Positions 38,493 to 48,388 of a stretch of 64,000 bases of DNA are shown piece after piece (position 1 is the first letter of the stretch; the number at the start of each line of letters is the position of its first letter). A program made the translations under genes and the position numbers. The DNA is from an uncultured Bartonella sp. (GTDB lineage Bacteria > Pseudomonadota > Alphaproteobacteria > Rhizobiales > Rhizobiaceae). The stretch is from assembly GCA_945285915.1 (NCBI GenBank), contig CALYQL010000006.1:1-64000 (forward strand), read 5' to 3'. Under the pieces are notes generated by a model that saw only the letters and a list, made by a program, of their open reading frames with translations, was not told where the DNA came from and did not search any database.

Positions 38493-39431
38493 TTAGTGCA
38501 ATTCAGTTGCATAAGTATTGATCGGATAATCACTTCTTATGATGCCCTTTTTGTATAAAAAGGTTCCATAAGACGTATATTTGTCTTTATTCAGATATGA
38601 CGGGTCATCACTGAATAGGTTGGCAGTTTCTAGCCATATTTTTTTATTGAGATCGTTGGCAAGTTCGCTATGTGTTTTTGCAAAAACATCCCATGTTTGT
38701 TCTGGATGTTGTTTGAGATAATGCGCACCTTCAGCCAAAGCAGCTAAAAAGTCTTTATATTTTTGGGCATCAATTGTTTCTTTATTGGCAACAAAAATCA
38801 ATTCGTCATAAGGCGGCACACCAAAATCTTCTACATTCATAATCACAGGCTCAATGCCTTGTTCGCGCAGTTCATTGCCTTCAACATTGCGATAGCCACC
38901 AATAATAGCGTCAACCTGATTGGACATTAAAGAGCTTACAAGATTGAAATTGACATTGATGAGATTGACATCTGATATTTTTAAGCCCTGATTTTCCAGC
39001 ATTGTACCCAAGATAACGGGTTCAATACTGCTGACTGAAAAGCCAATTTTTTTTCCTTTAAGATCCTTTGGTGTTTTGATGCCTTTATTAGGCAGTGCAA
39101 TCACGGTGTTCAATGGATTTTCAATCAAGGTTCCAATTCTAATTAATGGAAGATCTTCTTCAACAAACATATATAATTGTTGCTGATAGGTCAGTGCGAT
39201 GTCGGCTTGTTTAGCCGCAACCAATCTAGGTCCCATATTGGGGTCGGATGGCGTGATAATTTCAACATCAAGACCATATTTTTCAAAACTGCCAATTTGC
39301 TGCCCAACAATTAGCGCTGCATGATCGGGATTGAGATACCAATCAAGGACAACGCGCAGTTTTTCATTAGCAAACGCACCAGAAGAGAAAAACAACAGAC
39401 TAAAAAATAGTAAAAGTGTCTTTTTAAACAT
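38493..39431 (-). CDS. ABC transporter substrate-binding protein, ThiY/NMT1 family
   Basis: Signal peptide then KLRVVLDWYLNPDHAALIVGQQIGSFEKYGLDVEIITPSDPNMGPRLVAAKQADIALTYQQQ, typical of NMT1/THI5-like proteins. Confidence 0.85.
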   Translation of the reverse strand: MFKKTLLLFFSLLFFSSGAFANEKLRVVLDWYLNPDHAALIVGQQIGSFEKYGLDVEIITPSDPNMGPRLVAAKQADIALTYQQQLYMFVEEDLPLIRIGTLIENPLNTVIALPNKGIKTPKDLKGKKIGFSVSSIEPVILGTMLENQGLKISDVNLINVNFNLVSSLMSNQVDAIIGGYRNVEGNELREQGIEPVIMNVEDFGVPPYDELIFVANKETIDAQKYKDFLAALAEGAHYLKQHPEQTWDVFAKTHSELANDLNKKIWLETANLFSDDPSYLNKDKYTSYGTFLYKKGIIRSDYPINTYATELH

Positions 39432-39459
39432 TTATATTTTCCTCATTTCTAGTGAAAAA

Positions 39460-40236
39460 CTATATTTTATTTGTATCATGAACCCAATATAGCAACCGTT
39501 TTAGTACTATATCAATAATATACCACAATATCATTGCAATGATAGAAAGTATAAATAAAGCTGCAAAACATATTGGTGTTTGCATACGTGCATTTGCATT
39601 AAGCATGACATAGCCTAAGCCGCCAGATGAACCGACCCATTCGCCGATAATGGCACCAATTGGTGCGATTGCCGCTGCAACGCGCGCTCCTGAACCTAGG
39701 GAAGGCATGGCAGCAACAAGTCTGATATGGATAAGCTGCGACAGGCGTGAAGCACCCATGGTTTGTGCGAGTTCCAGATAGCCTTTGTCGGTGCGTCGTA
39801 AACCATCGAAAAACGCCGTTGTGACAGGAAAAAAAATAACCAATATGGCTGCGATAATTTTTGATGATATGCCATAGCCAAACCAAAGAACAAGGATAGG
39901 AGCCAGTGCAAAAATAGGGATGGATTGGCTGATAACGAGAACCGGCATAAACCATTTCTGCAATAATTTTGACGACATAAGCACAAGGGCAATGATTGCG
40001 CCTAAAACGATACCGCAAATAAACCCCAACAAGATTTCAGTTAAGGTTATGCCTGCGTGATATAATAAATAGCTTTTTTCTGTCCAAAGTGCTTTTGCCA
40101 CAACAAGCGGCGAAGGTAAGATGAATTTGGGTAATTGAAAAACAACAACAACAGCCCACCACAAAGCCAATAGGCCAAGGAAAATACATATTGTCTGGAA
40201 GAAAGAAGAAAATCTTTTGTTGACGTGCATAGCCAT
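39460..40236 (-). CDS. ABC transporter permease (ThiX/SsuC-like)
   Basis: Membrane protein with VLWFGYGISSKIIAAILVIFFPVTTAFFDGLRRTDKGYLELAQTMGAS and IGAIIGEWVGSSGGLGYVML. Confidence 0.88.
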   Translation of the reverse strand: MAMHVNKRFSSFFQTICIFLGLLALWWAVVVVFQLPKFILPSPLVVAKALWTEKSYLLYHAGITLTEILLGFICGIVLGAIIALVLMSSKLLQKWFMPVLVISQSIPIFALAPILVLWFGYGISSKIIAAILVIFFPVTTAFFDGLRRTDKGYLELAQTMGASRLSQLIHIRLVAAMPSLGSGARVAAAIAPIGAIIGEWVGSSGGLGYVMLNANARMQTPICFAALFILSIIAMILWYIIDIVLKRLLYWVHDTNKI

Positions 40237-40237
40237 T

Positions 40238-40981
40238 TTATCCTTCTTTCAATAGGTTCATAAGTTGTGTTTCTGTCTTGATGCGATTGTTATCATCAAA
40301 GTTTCTAGGCGGTATTCCTTCCACGATAATAGGATCGAGCAATTTTGCCGGTTGGTTTTTTAGCAGTAATATCTGATGGCATAGTCTTGCTGCTTCAGCA
40401 GGATCATGGGTTATCAGCAGAACAGTTTTTGTCTGTAATAAATCAACCGCTAATTCTTGAATATTGGCTCTGGTAACAGCATCAAGTGCAGAAAATGGCT
40501 CATCCATCAGGACGACGGGTCGGTCTTCATAAAGGGTTCGTGCAATTGCAGTTCTTTGGCGCATACCACCGGATAAGGCATGGGGCAATTCATGTGCTGC
40601 GTCTTGTAATCCAACGCGATCCAGCAAATGCATGGCCTTGTTGATATCTTTTGTTTCATGGCGTAATTTTGAGCCAAGGCAGACATTATCCAGCACGCTT
40701 AACCAAGGAAACAATAAATCCTGTTGCCCCATATAGGCAATTTTTCGATCAAGGCTGTTACCATCTGTTCCTAAAACTGTGCCTTTATGCGGTTTTATTA
40801 AACCGGCAATAATCCTTAATAAACTCGTTTTGCCAATGCCACTTGCCCCCAAAAGACCGGTAAATTTGCCCGCAGGAATTTGAAAAGACAAATTATCAAA
40901 GATAATTTTGCGATCATATTCAAGCGAAAGACCTTCGGCGATAATACCTAATGGTGCGGCTGTTTTTGACATGAAAGACAC
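40238..40981 (-). CDS. ABC transporter ATP-binding protein (ThiZ/SsuB-like)
   Basis: GLLGASGIGKTSLLRIIAGL, LSGGMRQRTAIARTLYEDRPVVLMDEPFSALD. Confidence 0.9.
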   Translation of the reverse strand: MSFMSKTAAPLGIIAEGLSLEYDRKIIFDNLSFQIPAGKFTGLLGASGIGKTSLLRIIAGLIKPHKGTVLGTDGNSLDRKIAYMGQQDLLFPWLSVLDNVCLGSKLRHETKDINKAMHLLDRVGLQDAAHELPHALSGGMRQRTAIARTLYEDRPVVLMDEPFSALDAVTRANIQELAVDLLQTKTVLLITHDPAEAARLCHQILLLKNQPAKLLDPIIVEGIPPRNFDDNNRIKTETQLMNLLKEG

Positions 40982-41190
40982 TTTTACATTGTATGAAACC
41001 GGAATTTTGACGTGGAAGACAATTTGTCCATCAAAACCTTACAAATGTCTACTGTTGAGAGAGATTTTTTGGTCTGTTTTTGTAGCTTTAGATGGAATAA
41101 AATTTTTAAATGTCAAATTAAGACAGTATAGACCATCAATAACGCCTTTTATCCAGTTTGCTATTACCTAGTGAATCATCTTTCTGGCAT

Positions 41191-42096
41191 TTATAAAATC
41201 GTATTGGTCGGTTTTCGCAATGCATCGAGAAATAATTGAAAGGCAATCGTATGGTGGCGCCTATTGGGATAGTAGAGATAATAGCCAGGAAAGGGTAAAC
41301 AGAATTCATCAAGCACACGAATGAGTTTGCCATTGTTGATAAATTCAATCACTTCTCCTTCAGGGATATAAGCCAGACCAAAGCCATCAAGTGTTGCCTG
41401 TAGAATATGTGGGTAGGTGTTGAATATTAATTGGCCCTTTGGGCGAATTTTTACCTCACCTTTATCATCGTCAAATTCCCATGGGTAAAGACCGCCAGAT
41501 GTCGGTACTCTAAGGTTTATGCAATTATGCTCCATAAGGTTTTGCAGCGTTTGCGGTTGCGGATATTTTTTAAAATATTCAGGCGTTCCCACAACTGCCA
41601 TGCGCATATCCGATCCAATAGGTAGCGCAATCATGTCTTTTGCTAAATGTTCACCAAGACGGATTCCGGCATCGAACCGATTTTCAATAATATCGGTTAA
41701 TCTATAATCAATACTGATTTCTACCTCTATATTGGGATATCGACTAAGAAATGGTCGAAGTTTTGGCCATAAAATATGCGTTGCAGGGTAGTCTACTGTT
41801 GTGATGCGAATTTTACCTTTTGGCTGGTGCGATGAGGTGCTTATCATATCAAGCTTTTCCTGCATCGAATTGATTAACGGCGCAAGTTCATCAATCAAAC
41901 GTTGACCCGCATCTGTCGGAGAAACATTGCGTGTTGTGCGGGTGAGAAGACGCAGCCCAAGGCGCTCTTCCAGCGCACGGATGGCATGGCTTAATGCAGA
42001 TTGTGATACGCCAAGTTGGCTGGCGGCGCGCGTAAAACTTTTTTCTCTGGCAACAACAAAAAACGACATGAGATCATGAATATTTTCGCGCAGCAT
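41191..42096 (-). CDS. LysR-family transcriptional regulator
   Basis: DLMSFFVVAREKSFTRAASQLGVSQSALSHAIRALEERLGLRLLTRTTRNVSPTDAGQRL. Confidence 0.93.
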   Translation of the reverse strand: MLRENIHDLMSFFVVAREKSFTRAASQLGVSQSALSHAIRALEERLGLRLLTRTTRNVSPTDAGQRLIDELAPLINSMQEKLDMISTSSHQPKGKIRITTVDYPATHILWPKLRPFLSRYPNIEVEISIDYRLTDIIENRFDAGIRLGEHLAKDMIALPIGSDMRMAVVGTPEYFKKYPQPQTLQNLMEHNCINLRVPTSGGLYPWEFDDDKGEVKIRPKGQLIFNTYPHILQATLDGFGLAYIPEGEVIEFINNGKLIRVLDEFCLPFPGYYLYYPNRRHHTIAFQLFLDALRKPTNTIL

Positions 42097-42473
42097 TTTT
42101 TTACCCTATATCGGCTCAGTGGCCTTTTTTGACGCATAGGTCTTTTTTATAGCACATTCATTCATGAATAGGATTCATAGCTTCATACATTAACAATACG
42201 CTTAATTTCATGCAAAATTGCGCGTTTAATAGCATCTATATTCGGTGGATATGTCGTTTGCTGAAACAAGATGATGGTCTTTGCAAAGAATAAATTCATA
42301 GCCCACAAGAGGGTAATTATCCGAGTTGTTGGGTGGGTTCATCACTTTGGTAAATCCTGTTGCAGAATTTTCCTTAAAATAGATGCGCAACCCGATAGGT
42401 TCAGGTTTGCCCACTTATAGAGCTGACTTTTTGTGAAGAGACTTTAACGCAAAATTCTGAGTGGAGAAATACA

Positions 42474-43088
42474 TTGCTCACGTTAACGCAGAAACACATG
42501 ATACCTATTGCTGCCTTTACAGCCATAGGAAATATAGAAAAGTTGAAAACAGCTTTAAATCAAAGCCTTGATGCTGGGCTTACAATTAATGAAGCGAAGG
42601 AAGTTTTAGTACAAACTTATGCTTATGCAGGCTTTCCACGCAGTATTAATGGCCTTGTCGCTTTGATGGATGTTGTCAAACAGCGGCAAGCTTTATCCAA
42701 GCATGATGTGGTTGGTAAGGACGTAACCCCTTTGCACGACGACCGGACAATGCTGGCAATTGGAACAGAAATACAAACCAAACTTGTTGGACAACCTTTA
42801 ACGGGACCGCTTTATGCTTTTGCGCCGGCAATCGATCAATTTCTAAAAAGTCATCTGTTCGGCGACATTTTTGTGCGCGATATATTGGACTATCCCACGA
42901 GGGAAGTGGCAACCATCGCGATACTCACAACACTTAATGGCGCTGAAGCACAATTGAGCGCTCATTATCAGATTGGTCGCAATAGCGGATTAAGCACTCA
43001 AGATTTGCATGAAATTGTTGATATATTGCATCAAGAGGTGAGCGCTGAAATCGGGAACCGTGCTGAACAAGTGCTGCAAAAGCTTTGA
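42474..43088 (+). CDS. Carboxymuconolactone decarboxylase-family protein
   Basis: GLTINEAKEVLVQTYAYAGFPRSINGLVALMDVV and second CMD-like repeat DYPTREVATIAILTTLNGAEAQLSAHYQIGRNSGLSTQDL. Confidence 0.85.
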   Translation: MLTLTQKHMIPIAAFTAIGNIEKLKTALNQSLDAGLTINEAKEVLVQTYAYAGFPRSINGLVALMDVVKQRQALSKHDVVGKDVTPLHDDRTMLAIGTEIQTKLVGQPLTGPLYAFAPAIDQFLKSHLFGDIFVRDILDYPTREVATIAILTTLNGAEAQLSAHYQIGRNSGLSTQDLHEIVDILHQEVSAEIGNRAEQVLQKL

Positions 43089-43133
43089 AAATCTTAAATT
43101 TTTTCAAACAGCACAGAAATAAGGAGTTTGGCT

Positions 43134-43511
43134 ATGTCGCATTGGAACAATAGCGAACTGGAAGCAATTAATGATGCAGATGATTTAAAAATTGCGCCCT
43201 TTCATGAAGATCAAAAGACAACCGGAACACCTACTTGGATTTGGGAAGTTGTTGTCGAGAATAATCTATATGTCCGCGCCTATAGCGGTGTTTCATCGCG
43301 CTGGTATCAATCTGCAATCAAGCAGAAACGCGGAAAGATTATCGCTGCCGGTAAAACCATAAATGTCACATTCGACATGGTTGATGATCCACATTTATTG
43401 GAAGAAATAGATAAAGCCTATCAAACAAAATATAGCGGTAGCCCATATGTGTCGGCAATGGTTAGTTCACGCGCCAAGACTGCAACTGTTAGAATTGATA
43501 AGATTCGATAA
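43134..43511 (+). CDS. DUF2255-family protein
   Basis: MSHWNNSELEAINDADDLKIAPF...PTWIWEVVVENNLYVRAYSGVSSRWYQSAI. Family recognised from memory; ATG at 43134 preferred. Confidence 0.7.
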   Translation: MSHWNNSELEAINDADDLKIAPFHEDQKTTGTPTWIWEVVVENNLYVRAYSGVSSRWYQSAIKQKRGKIIAAGKTINVTFDMVDDPHLLEEIDKAYQTKYSGSPYVSAMVSSRAKTATVRIDKIR

Positions 43512-43571
43512 CCGCACATAAATGGAAATATCCAATTTCCTAAAACATAAACGATCAGTATCGTGAAAAAT

Positions 43572-43614
43572 ATACGCCCCGCTGACCCCTTTTGTGACCC
43601 GTAGCGGGGCGTAT
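43572..43614 (-). terminator. Probable minus-strand terminator (12-bp perfect stem)
   Basis: atacgccccgct...agcggggcgtat; on the minus strand the stem is followed by atttttcacga. Confidence 0.6.
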
Positions 43615-43658
43615 TCTAAGCGCATGATAAGACTAGCGGTAGATCTTATTTTTGCGAC

Positions 43659-44441
43659 TTAGAAGTTGAGTGTTTCACCTTCCAGTGGAATTGATACATA
43701 TTGGCGGATATGTTCCTTTTCCAAGAAATCTGCTAAGGCTTTCCGGCTTAGCATGGCATGGTTGACTGCTTCCATGTGAATAGCGACAATGTGTGCCTCG
43801 GGTAGCACTTGATGGGCGTGCAATACATCGTTTTTGCCCATAATAATGGGACCGAAGTCTTGCATTCGGGCATCTCCGGCGTTGAGAATAACAACATCTG
43901 GCTGATATTGGATAAGGTTTTGTTCTACTGCATCAATCCAGATTGTATCACTAACAAAATAGGTTGTTGGTTCTTGCGCGTGTTCAAAGATAAAACCGCA
44001 AACATGCCCTAAAGCTTGAGCGATTTTTTCATTGTCATAAGCCTGTTTGGTACCATGTTGACATTGTGTTTTTGTAATGCTGATGGCGTTATCATATTCC
44101 AGTGACGCACCAAGAACTGAAACATTATTGAAACCTTGCGATATCAGTAAGTTTTTATCGGCATTATCCTGAACAAATATTTTTTGGTTTTTTGCTATGA
44201 GCGTCGCTGCCTCATTATCCCAATGATCTTGGTGGGTATGGCTTAAGAATATTGCATCAATATTTTTGATAATGTCGGCGGCCGGAAAAGGAAGATCCAT
44301 ACAAGGAAATCTCTTATCACTGTTCATAGTTCCTGCTAAGCCTGCATAACTATCCTTTGCAGCCAACATCGGGTCAATAAGCAGTCTTTTCCCTCCATAT
44401 TCCAGAATGATGGTTGCATTGCGGATAAATATAATTTTCAT
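43659..44441 (-). CDS. MBL-fold (UlaG-like) metal-dependent hydrolase
   Basis: MKIIFIRNATIILEYGGKRLLIDPML; AIFLSHTHQDHWDNEA (HxHxDH). Internal Met at 44441 preferred over the ORF start at 44531. Confidence 0.87.
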   Translation of the reverse strand: MKIIFIRNATIILEYGGKRLLIDPMLAAKDSYAGLAGTMNSDKRFPCMDLPFPAADIIKNIDAIFLSHTHQDHWDNEAATLIAKNQKIFVQDNADKNLLISQGFNNVSVLGASLEYDNAISITKTQCQHGTKQAYDNEKIAQALGHVCGFIFEHAQEPTTYFVSDTIWIDAVEQNLIQYQPDVVILNAGDARMQDFGPIIMGKNDVLHAHQVLPEAHIVAIHMEAVNHAMLSRKALADFLEKEHIRQYVSIPLEGETLNF

Positions 44442-44517
44442 TGATAGCTCCTGTTTCGCGGACAGAAGATCAATCTTTTCATGATAAAAGAAAAGTGGCC
44501 TTATGGACAAATAGCAG

Positions 44518-45516
44518 TCACATTGGGCCAATATGATAAGAAAATGTTTTACGCCAATCGGAAGGTGTTACTTTGAAATGCGTTAAAAAACAGCGCCGAA
44601 AAGATGTTGCAGAGGTAAAACCTGAATCGATTGCAATTTGTTCTATCGATAATTGGCTCGTTTCCAATAATTCCTGACTATAATGTAAACGTTCAATTGT
44701 CAGCCATTCCATGGGGCTCAAGCCTGTTGCAAATTGGAAACGCCGTGTAAAAGTTCGTCTGCTCATGCCTACAGTTGATGCCATCATATCAAGAGAATAG
44801 GGTTTGTTGATCGTCTTTCGGATGGTTTCCAAAAGCGCATTGATACGGTGATCTGCAGTGGAAGAGGGCACAGGTGTCGAAATATATTGGGCTTGTCCAC
44901 CTTCTCTGTGCGGCGGTGTCACAATCATGCGCGCCACACTATTGGCAACCGCACCACCATAAGTTTTACGGATAAGGTATAGGCAACAATCAATTCCTGC
45001 GGCCGTCCCCGCCGAGGTGATAATATTTTTATCCTCGACATATAAAGCGTTATTATCCAATTTTATATTGGGAAATTTCAATGCAAATTCTTTTTCATAA
45101 GCCCAATGGGTTGTGGCTTTTTTCCCATCCAGCAAACCGGCTTGTGCCAAAACATAGCTTCCCAAACACAACCCCATAATTATTTTGTTCTGCTTTGACA
45201 GCTCTTGTAAAACGGTTACAAGTTTAGTTGGCACGGGACTATTCTGATCCGGCCAATAGGGGATAATAATGATGTCAACGGGGTCGAGATGATCGAGATC
45301 ATAGGTCACGTCAACATTGAAACCATCATATGAGTGAACAGTCCCAACATGATCTGAAAACATAAATGGTGAATAGAACTTCTCATTTGGCATTGCTTTT
45401 CCAAATGATATGAACGGCACCGAAATATGGAAAGGGCTGAAATTGGGCATAACATAAATGCCAACACGCTGTGGCTGACGGGGCGGTTTTATTCTCTGTG
45501 CCATTGTTTGTGTCAT
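44518..45516 (-). CDS. GlxA-family (DJ-1/PfpI + AraC HTH) transcriptional regulator
   Basis: N-terminal PfpI-like GLCLGSYVLAQAGLLDGKKATTHWAYEKEFALKFP; C-terminal AraC HTH GMSRRTFTRRFQFATGLSPMEWLTIERLHYSQELL. Confidence 0.9.
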   Translation of the reverse strand: MTQTMAQRIKPPRQPQRVGIYVMPNFSPFHISVPFISFGKAMPNEKFYSPFMFSDHVGTVHSYDGFNVDVTYDLDHLDPVDIIIIPYWPDQNSPVPTKLVTVLQELSKQNKIIMGLCLGSYVLAQAGLLDGKKATTHWAYEKEFALKFPNIKLDNNALYVEDKNIITSAGTAAGIDCCLYLIRKTYGGAVANSVARMIVTPPHREGGQAQYISTPVPSSTADHRINALLETIRKTINKPYSLDMMASTVGMSRRTFTRRFQFATGLSPMEWLTIERLHYSQELLETSQLSIEQIAIDSGFTSATSFRRCFLTHFKVTPSDWRKTFSYHIGPM

Positions 45517-45555
45517 TGTGAGGGTGCTCTATTCAACGATCTTTCAATAAAATCA

Positions 45556-46758
45556 TTAAATATATTTTTGTAGCGTTTCACAAATCAATTTAAAGTTGTG
45601 GGGGGGGAGCCAAAGACTATTGGAAATTGTCAGCATCTTATTGGCCAAGTCATCGGCATTTGGTGTATCTATCTGGTTGCCCAGCAATGGCGCTAGATAA
45701 TCATAACCTTTCAACGAGTGGATAAATAACCGCGTAACGCCATAAGGCGACATCCATAAGATTTTTAATGCACTATCACGACTTTTTTTATCGGGCATAA
45801 TGATTGATAAAAACGGCCAAACATTTGTTTGATCGGGTTCACCTTTTAAAATTGTAATATTCCCGATTTTTTCCAGATGCTCTATTCTTGCTTGTGCCTG
45901 TTCTGCTGTATCTTTTAAAAAATCCTTTAGCCGTGTTGCTGCATTAGCCCCACGTCGGGCGCGAAATTTGCTAACCCGATGGATTGGTATATTAGCATCA
46001 AATACGTCACCAACAGCTTCTTCCAGATTGCCTTTTTTCAGCTCTTTTCGCCGACCAGCACCATATATAAGCGTGAGTAACGATGGACGATAAAATGCAT
46101 AATAGCCAAAAAGCTCAACAATTCGCTTTAACTCAAACAGTGGTCTTTTAGGCACAATTTCGTTATGGGTTTGTTGCAATAGGGCGCGCAATTTTGCATC
46201 TTTCGACGTTAATAACCCACCTTCGAACAATGTTAGTCCTTTGCCAACTGCAAGGCTGAAAAACGCTATGTCGCCAATTTTACCGGCAGATGAGCCCAAG
46301 GCTTGTGCGCCATCTTCGATAACATAAGCACCATGACTATGCGCCAATTCATAACATTTTTGCACATTTGCTAGTTGTCCGCCGATATGTGTTGGTAAAA
46401 CACATAAGGTTTTTTCACTCAGCAATTTTTCAAGACAGTCAAAATCAAAGTCGAAATGATTGATTGCGGTGTCACAAAGCCGTGGCGTCAATCCACAATG
46501 AACCACGGCTAAGACCACAAGGGGACAGTTATATGCTGGAATGATGACTTCATTGCGCCCAGAATTTTCTGGCATTTTTACTAAAGTTTTCAGCGCAACG
46601 ATAAGAGAAGCCGTGCCAGAACATTCCAATATTAGTGGCGGTAGATCAAACAATCCGGCAATATCATCTGTCAATTGGCGTTTTGTTGGTAGCCAATCCT
46701 GCCATAGCATCGGGAGACCTGCGGTGGGTGGAATCTCGACCGATGAAAACATTGCCAT
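45556..46758 (-). CDS. DegT/DnrJ/EryC1/StrS-type PLP-dependent aminotransferase
   Basis: ILECSGTASLIVALKTL, NEVIIPAYNCPLVVLAVVHCGLTPRLCD, VLPTHIGGQLANV, VIEDGAQALGSSAGKIGDIAFFSLAVGKGLTLFEGGLL. Confidence 0.85.
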   Translation of the reverse strand: MAMFSSVEIPPTAGLPMLWQDWLPTKRQLTDDIAGLFDLPPLILECSGTASLIVALKTLVKMPENSGRNEVIIPAYNCPLVVLAVVHCGLTPRLCDTAINHFDFDFDCLEKLLSEKTLCVLPTHIGGQLANVQKCYELAHSHGAYVIEDGAQALGSSAGKIGDIAFFSLAVGKGLTLFEGGLLTSKDAKLRALLQQTHNEIVPKRPLFELKRIVELFGYYAFYRPSLLTLIYGAGRRKELKKGNLEEAVGDVFDANIPIHRVSKFRARRGANAATRLKDFLKDTAEQAQARIEHLEKIGNITILKGEPDQTNVWPFLSIIMPDKKSRDSALKILWMSPYGVTRLFIHSLKGYDYLAPLLGNQIDTPNADDLANKMLTISNSLWLPPHNFKLICETLQKYI

Positions 46759-47154
46759 TTACTCTTTCTTCTGTTTGTTTAACTCTTCACGCTCAGCAAA
46801 AGCCAAACACACAATACCACCAACAATGCAGATTGCACCGATGAGATTGGAAAGTGAAATAGTTTCACCGAATATGATGACTGATGCGATCATAACCGTG
46901 ACAACTTCTAGGTGCGATGCGGCAAAAGCTGGACCAACCGGCGCACGCCGCAACAAAGTCATCCAAGTAAAGAATGCACCAATATAGCCGCAAATGGCAA
47001 AATACACATAAGGATGTGAAAAAATTCGGGAAATCCACATCCAGTTTGCTTCCAAGGGCTCTGCAGCGGTTGCGGCAAGTTTGAAACTGATTTGTCCGAC
47101 CGTATCGAACAGCATGAGAAACAAAAATCCAAGAATATAGAAGCGACGCATCAC
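46759..47154 (-). CDS. Small EamA/SMR-type (ArnE/F-like) four-TM transporter subunit
   Basis: 131 aa, about four TM segments: FLMLFDTVGQISFKLAA...LLRRAPVGPAFAASHLEVVTVMIASVIIFGETISLSNLIGAICIVGGIV. Confidence 0.75.
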   Translation of the reverse strand: MMRRFYILGFLFLMLFDTVGQISFKLAATAAEPLEANWMWISRIFSHPYVYFAICGYIGAFFTWMTLLRRAPVGPAFAASHLEVVTVMIASVIIFGETISLSNLIGAICIVGGIVCLAFAEREELNKQKKE

Positions 47155-47519
47155 ATAGCTCCCACAATTGCAACGCCTAAGGCCACAAGACCTATGCCGA
47201 TAACCCGCATAGGGGTTAGTTTTTCTTTAAAGAAAAACCGCCCCAATATCATAATAACAATGATATTGATTGAGCCTAACAATATACCTTCGGATAATGG
47301 CACCAACGTTAAAAATGCCAACCAAAGCAAAAATTCAGCAACATATGCAAAAATACCCAACCACAATGCAGGGCGTTTCAAAAGCGCAATCCAATATTGG
47401 ACAACCGATGTCTCTTTATCTTCGGTTTCAGGTTCTGTCGCTGCCTCTTTAAAAGCAAGCTGACCAACCGTATCGCAGACAATATTTCCTAGCCAGACTA
47501 AAAAAATAAGCCAACTCAT
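47151..47519 (-). CDS. Small EamA/SMR-type (ArnE/F-like) four-TM transporter subunit (partner)
   Basis: 122 aa: VWLGNIVCDTVGQLAFKEAA...LTLVPLSEGILLGSINIIVIMILGRFFFKEKLTPMRVIGIGLVALGVAIV; overlaps the 46759-47154 gene by 4 bp. Confidence 0.75.
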   Translation of the reverse strand: MSWLIFLVWLGNIVCDTVGQLAFKEAATEPETEDKETSVVQYWIALLKRPALWLGIFAYVAEFLLWLAFLTLVPLSEGILLGSINIIVIMILGRFFFKEKLTPMRVIGIGLVALGVAIVGAM

Positions 47520-47521
47520 TA

Positions 47522-48388
47522 CTACGCCAATTCACGGATAAAAGGGTTTACGCTTGGTGGCACAAGCTCTGTATCAGGGCATAATGCACTGAAAAACGCC
47601 ACGCTTTCATTGATAACAGTTTTTCTATCGCGATCAATTGTTATCATATGATAGCTGTTTTCCAACGGTATCATTTTGACAGGTCCCGATACAGATCGCG
47701 CAACAAGTCCTGAATTGGTTTCCATATTGGCAATATCATCATCGTTGGAATGCATGATAAGGCATGGCGCCTTTACCATTGGCAATTGTGCCTTTGTAAC
47801 TTTTGCCAATTCTTGCATTTCAGCTAAGGATCCAAGTGGGTTTCCTGCAAGGCCACCCTTTGTGCTGTCGCCTGAAAGCATACTTTCTGAAACAGTTTTG
47901 CGAATACGCTCATCTTTAAGACCATAAGGCGGACGTTCGATAAAAACACTTTTGCGGAAAATTCCGAATGTTTTAAACCATTTTAGAAGAAAGACGGATT
48001 TCTGGATATAACGCGGTATCGACCAACCATCATAAGAAAATGTTGGCCCATATACGCCCACACCCTTAACGTCATCAGGCCGATCAGCCGCAAGTTTGAG
48101 TGATAAGACTGCCCCCATGGAAAGGCCACCGACAAACAATATATCGACATGCTGCAAAAGCCTATCAGCAGCGCGATTAACACTGTCGTACCAGTCATGC
48201 CAATTGGTGGCTAGCAGGTCATCTTCATCGCCACAGTGGCCAGCGAGTTGCATACCATAGACTGTGAAGCCGGCTTTATGCAGCCCTTTGCCTAAAATTT
48301 GCATCTCGGCGGGTGTGCCGGTCAAACCATGAATGAGTAAAACGCCGGCGCGACCACCTTTGAAAAAAAAACTGACGTCTGTAATCAT
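47522..48388 (-). CDS. Alpha/beta hydrolase (carboxylesterase/monoglyceride lipase-like)
   Basis: GVLLIHGLTGTPAEMQILGKGLHKAGFTVYGMQLAGHCGDEDDL, nucleophile elbow FVGGLSMGAVLSL. Confidence 0.88.
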   Translation of the reverse strand: MITDVSFFFKGGRAGVLLIHGLTGTPAEMQILGKGLHKAGFTVYGMQLAGHCGDEDDLLATNWHDWYDSVNRAADRLLQHVDILFVGGLSMGAVLSLKLAADRPDDVKGVGVYGPTFSYDGWSIPRYIQKSVFLLKWFKTFGIFRKSVFIERPPYGLKDERIRKTVSESMLSGDSTKGGLAGNPLGSLAEMQELAKVTKAQLPMVKAPCLIMHSNDDDIANMETNSGLVARSVSGPVKMIPLENSYHMITIDRDRKTVINESVAFFSALCPDTELVPPSVNPFIRELA

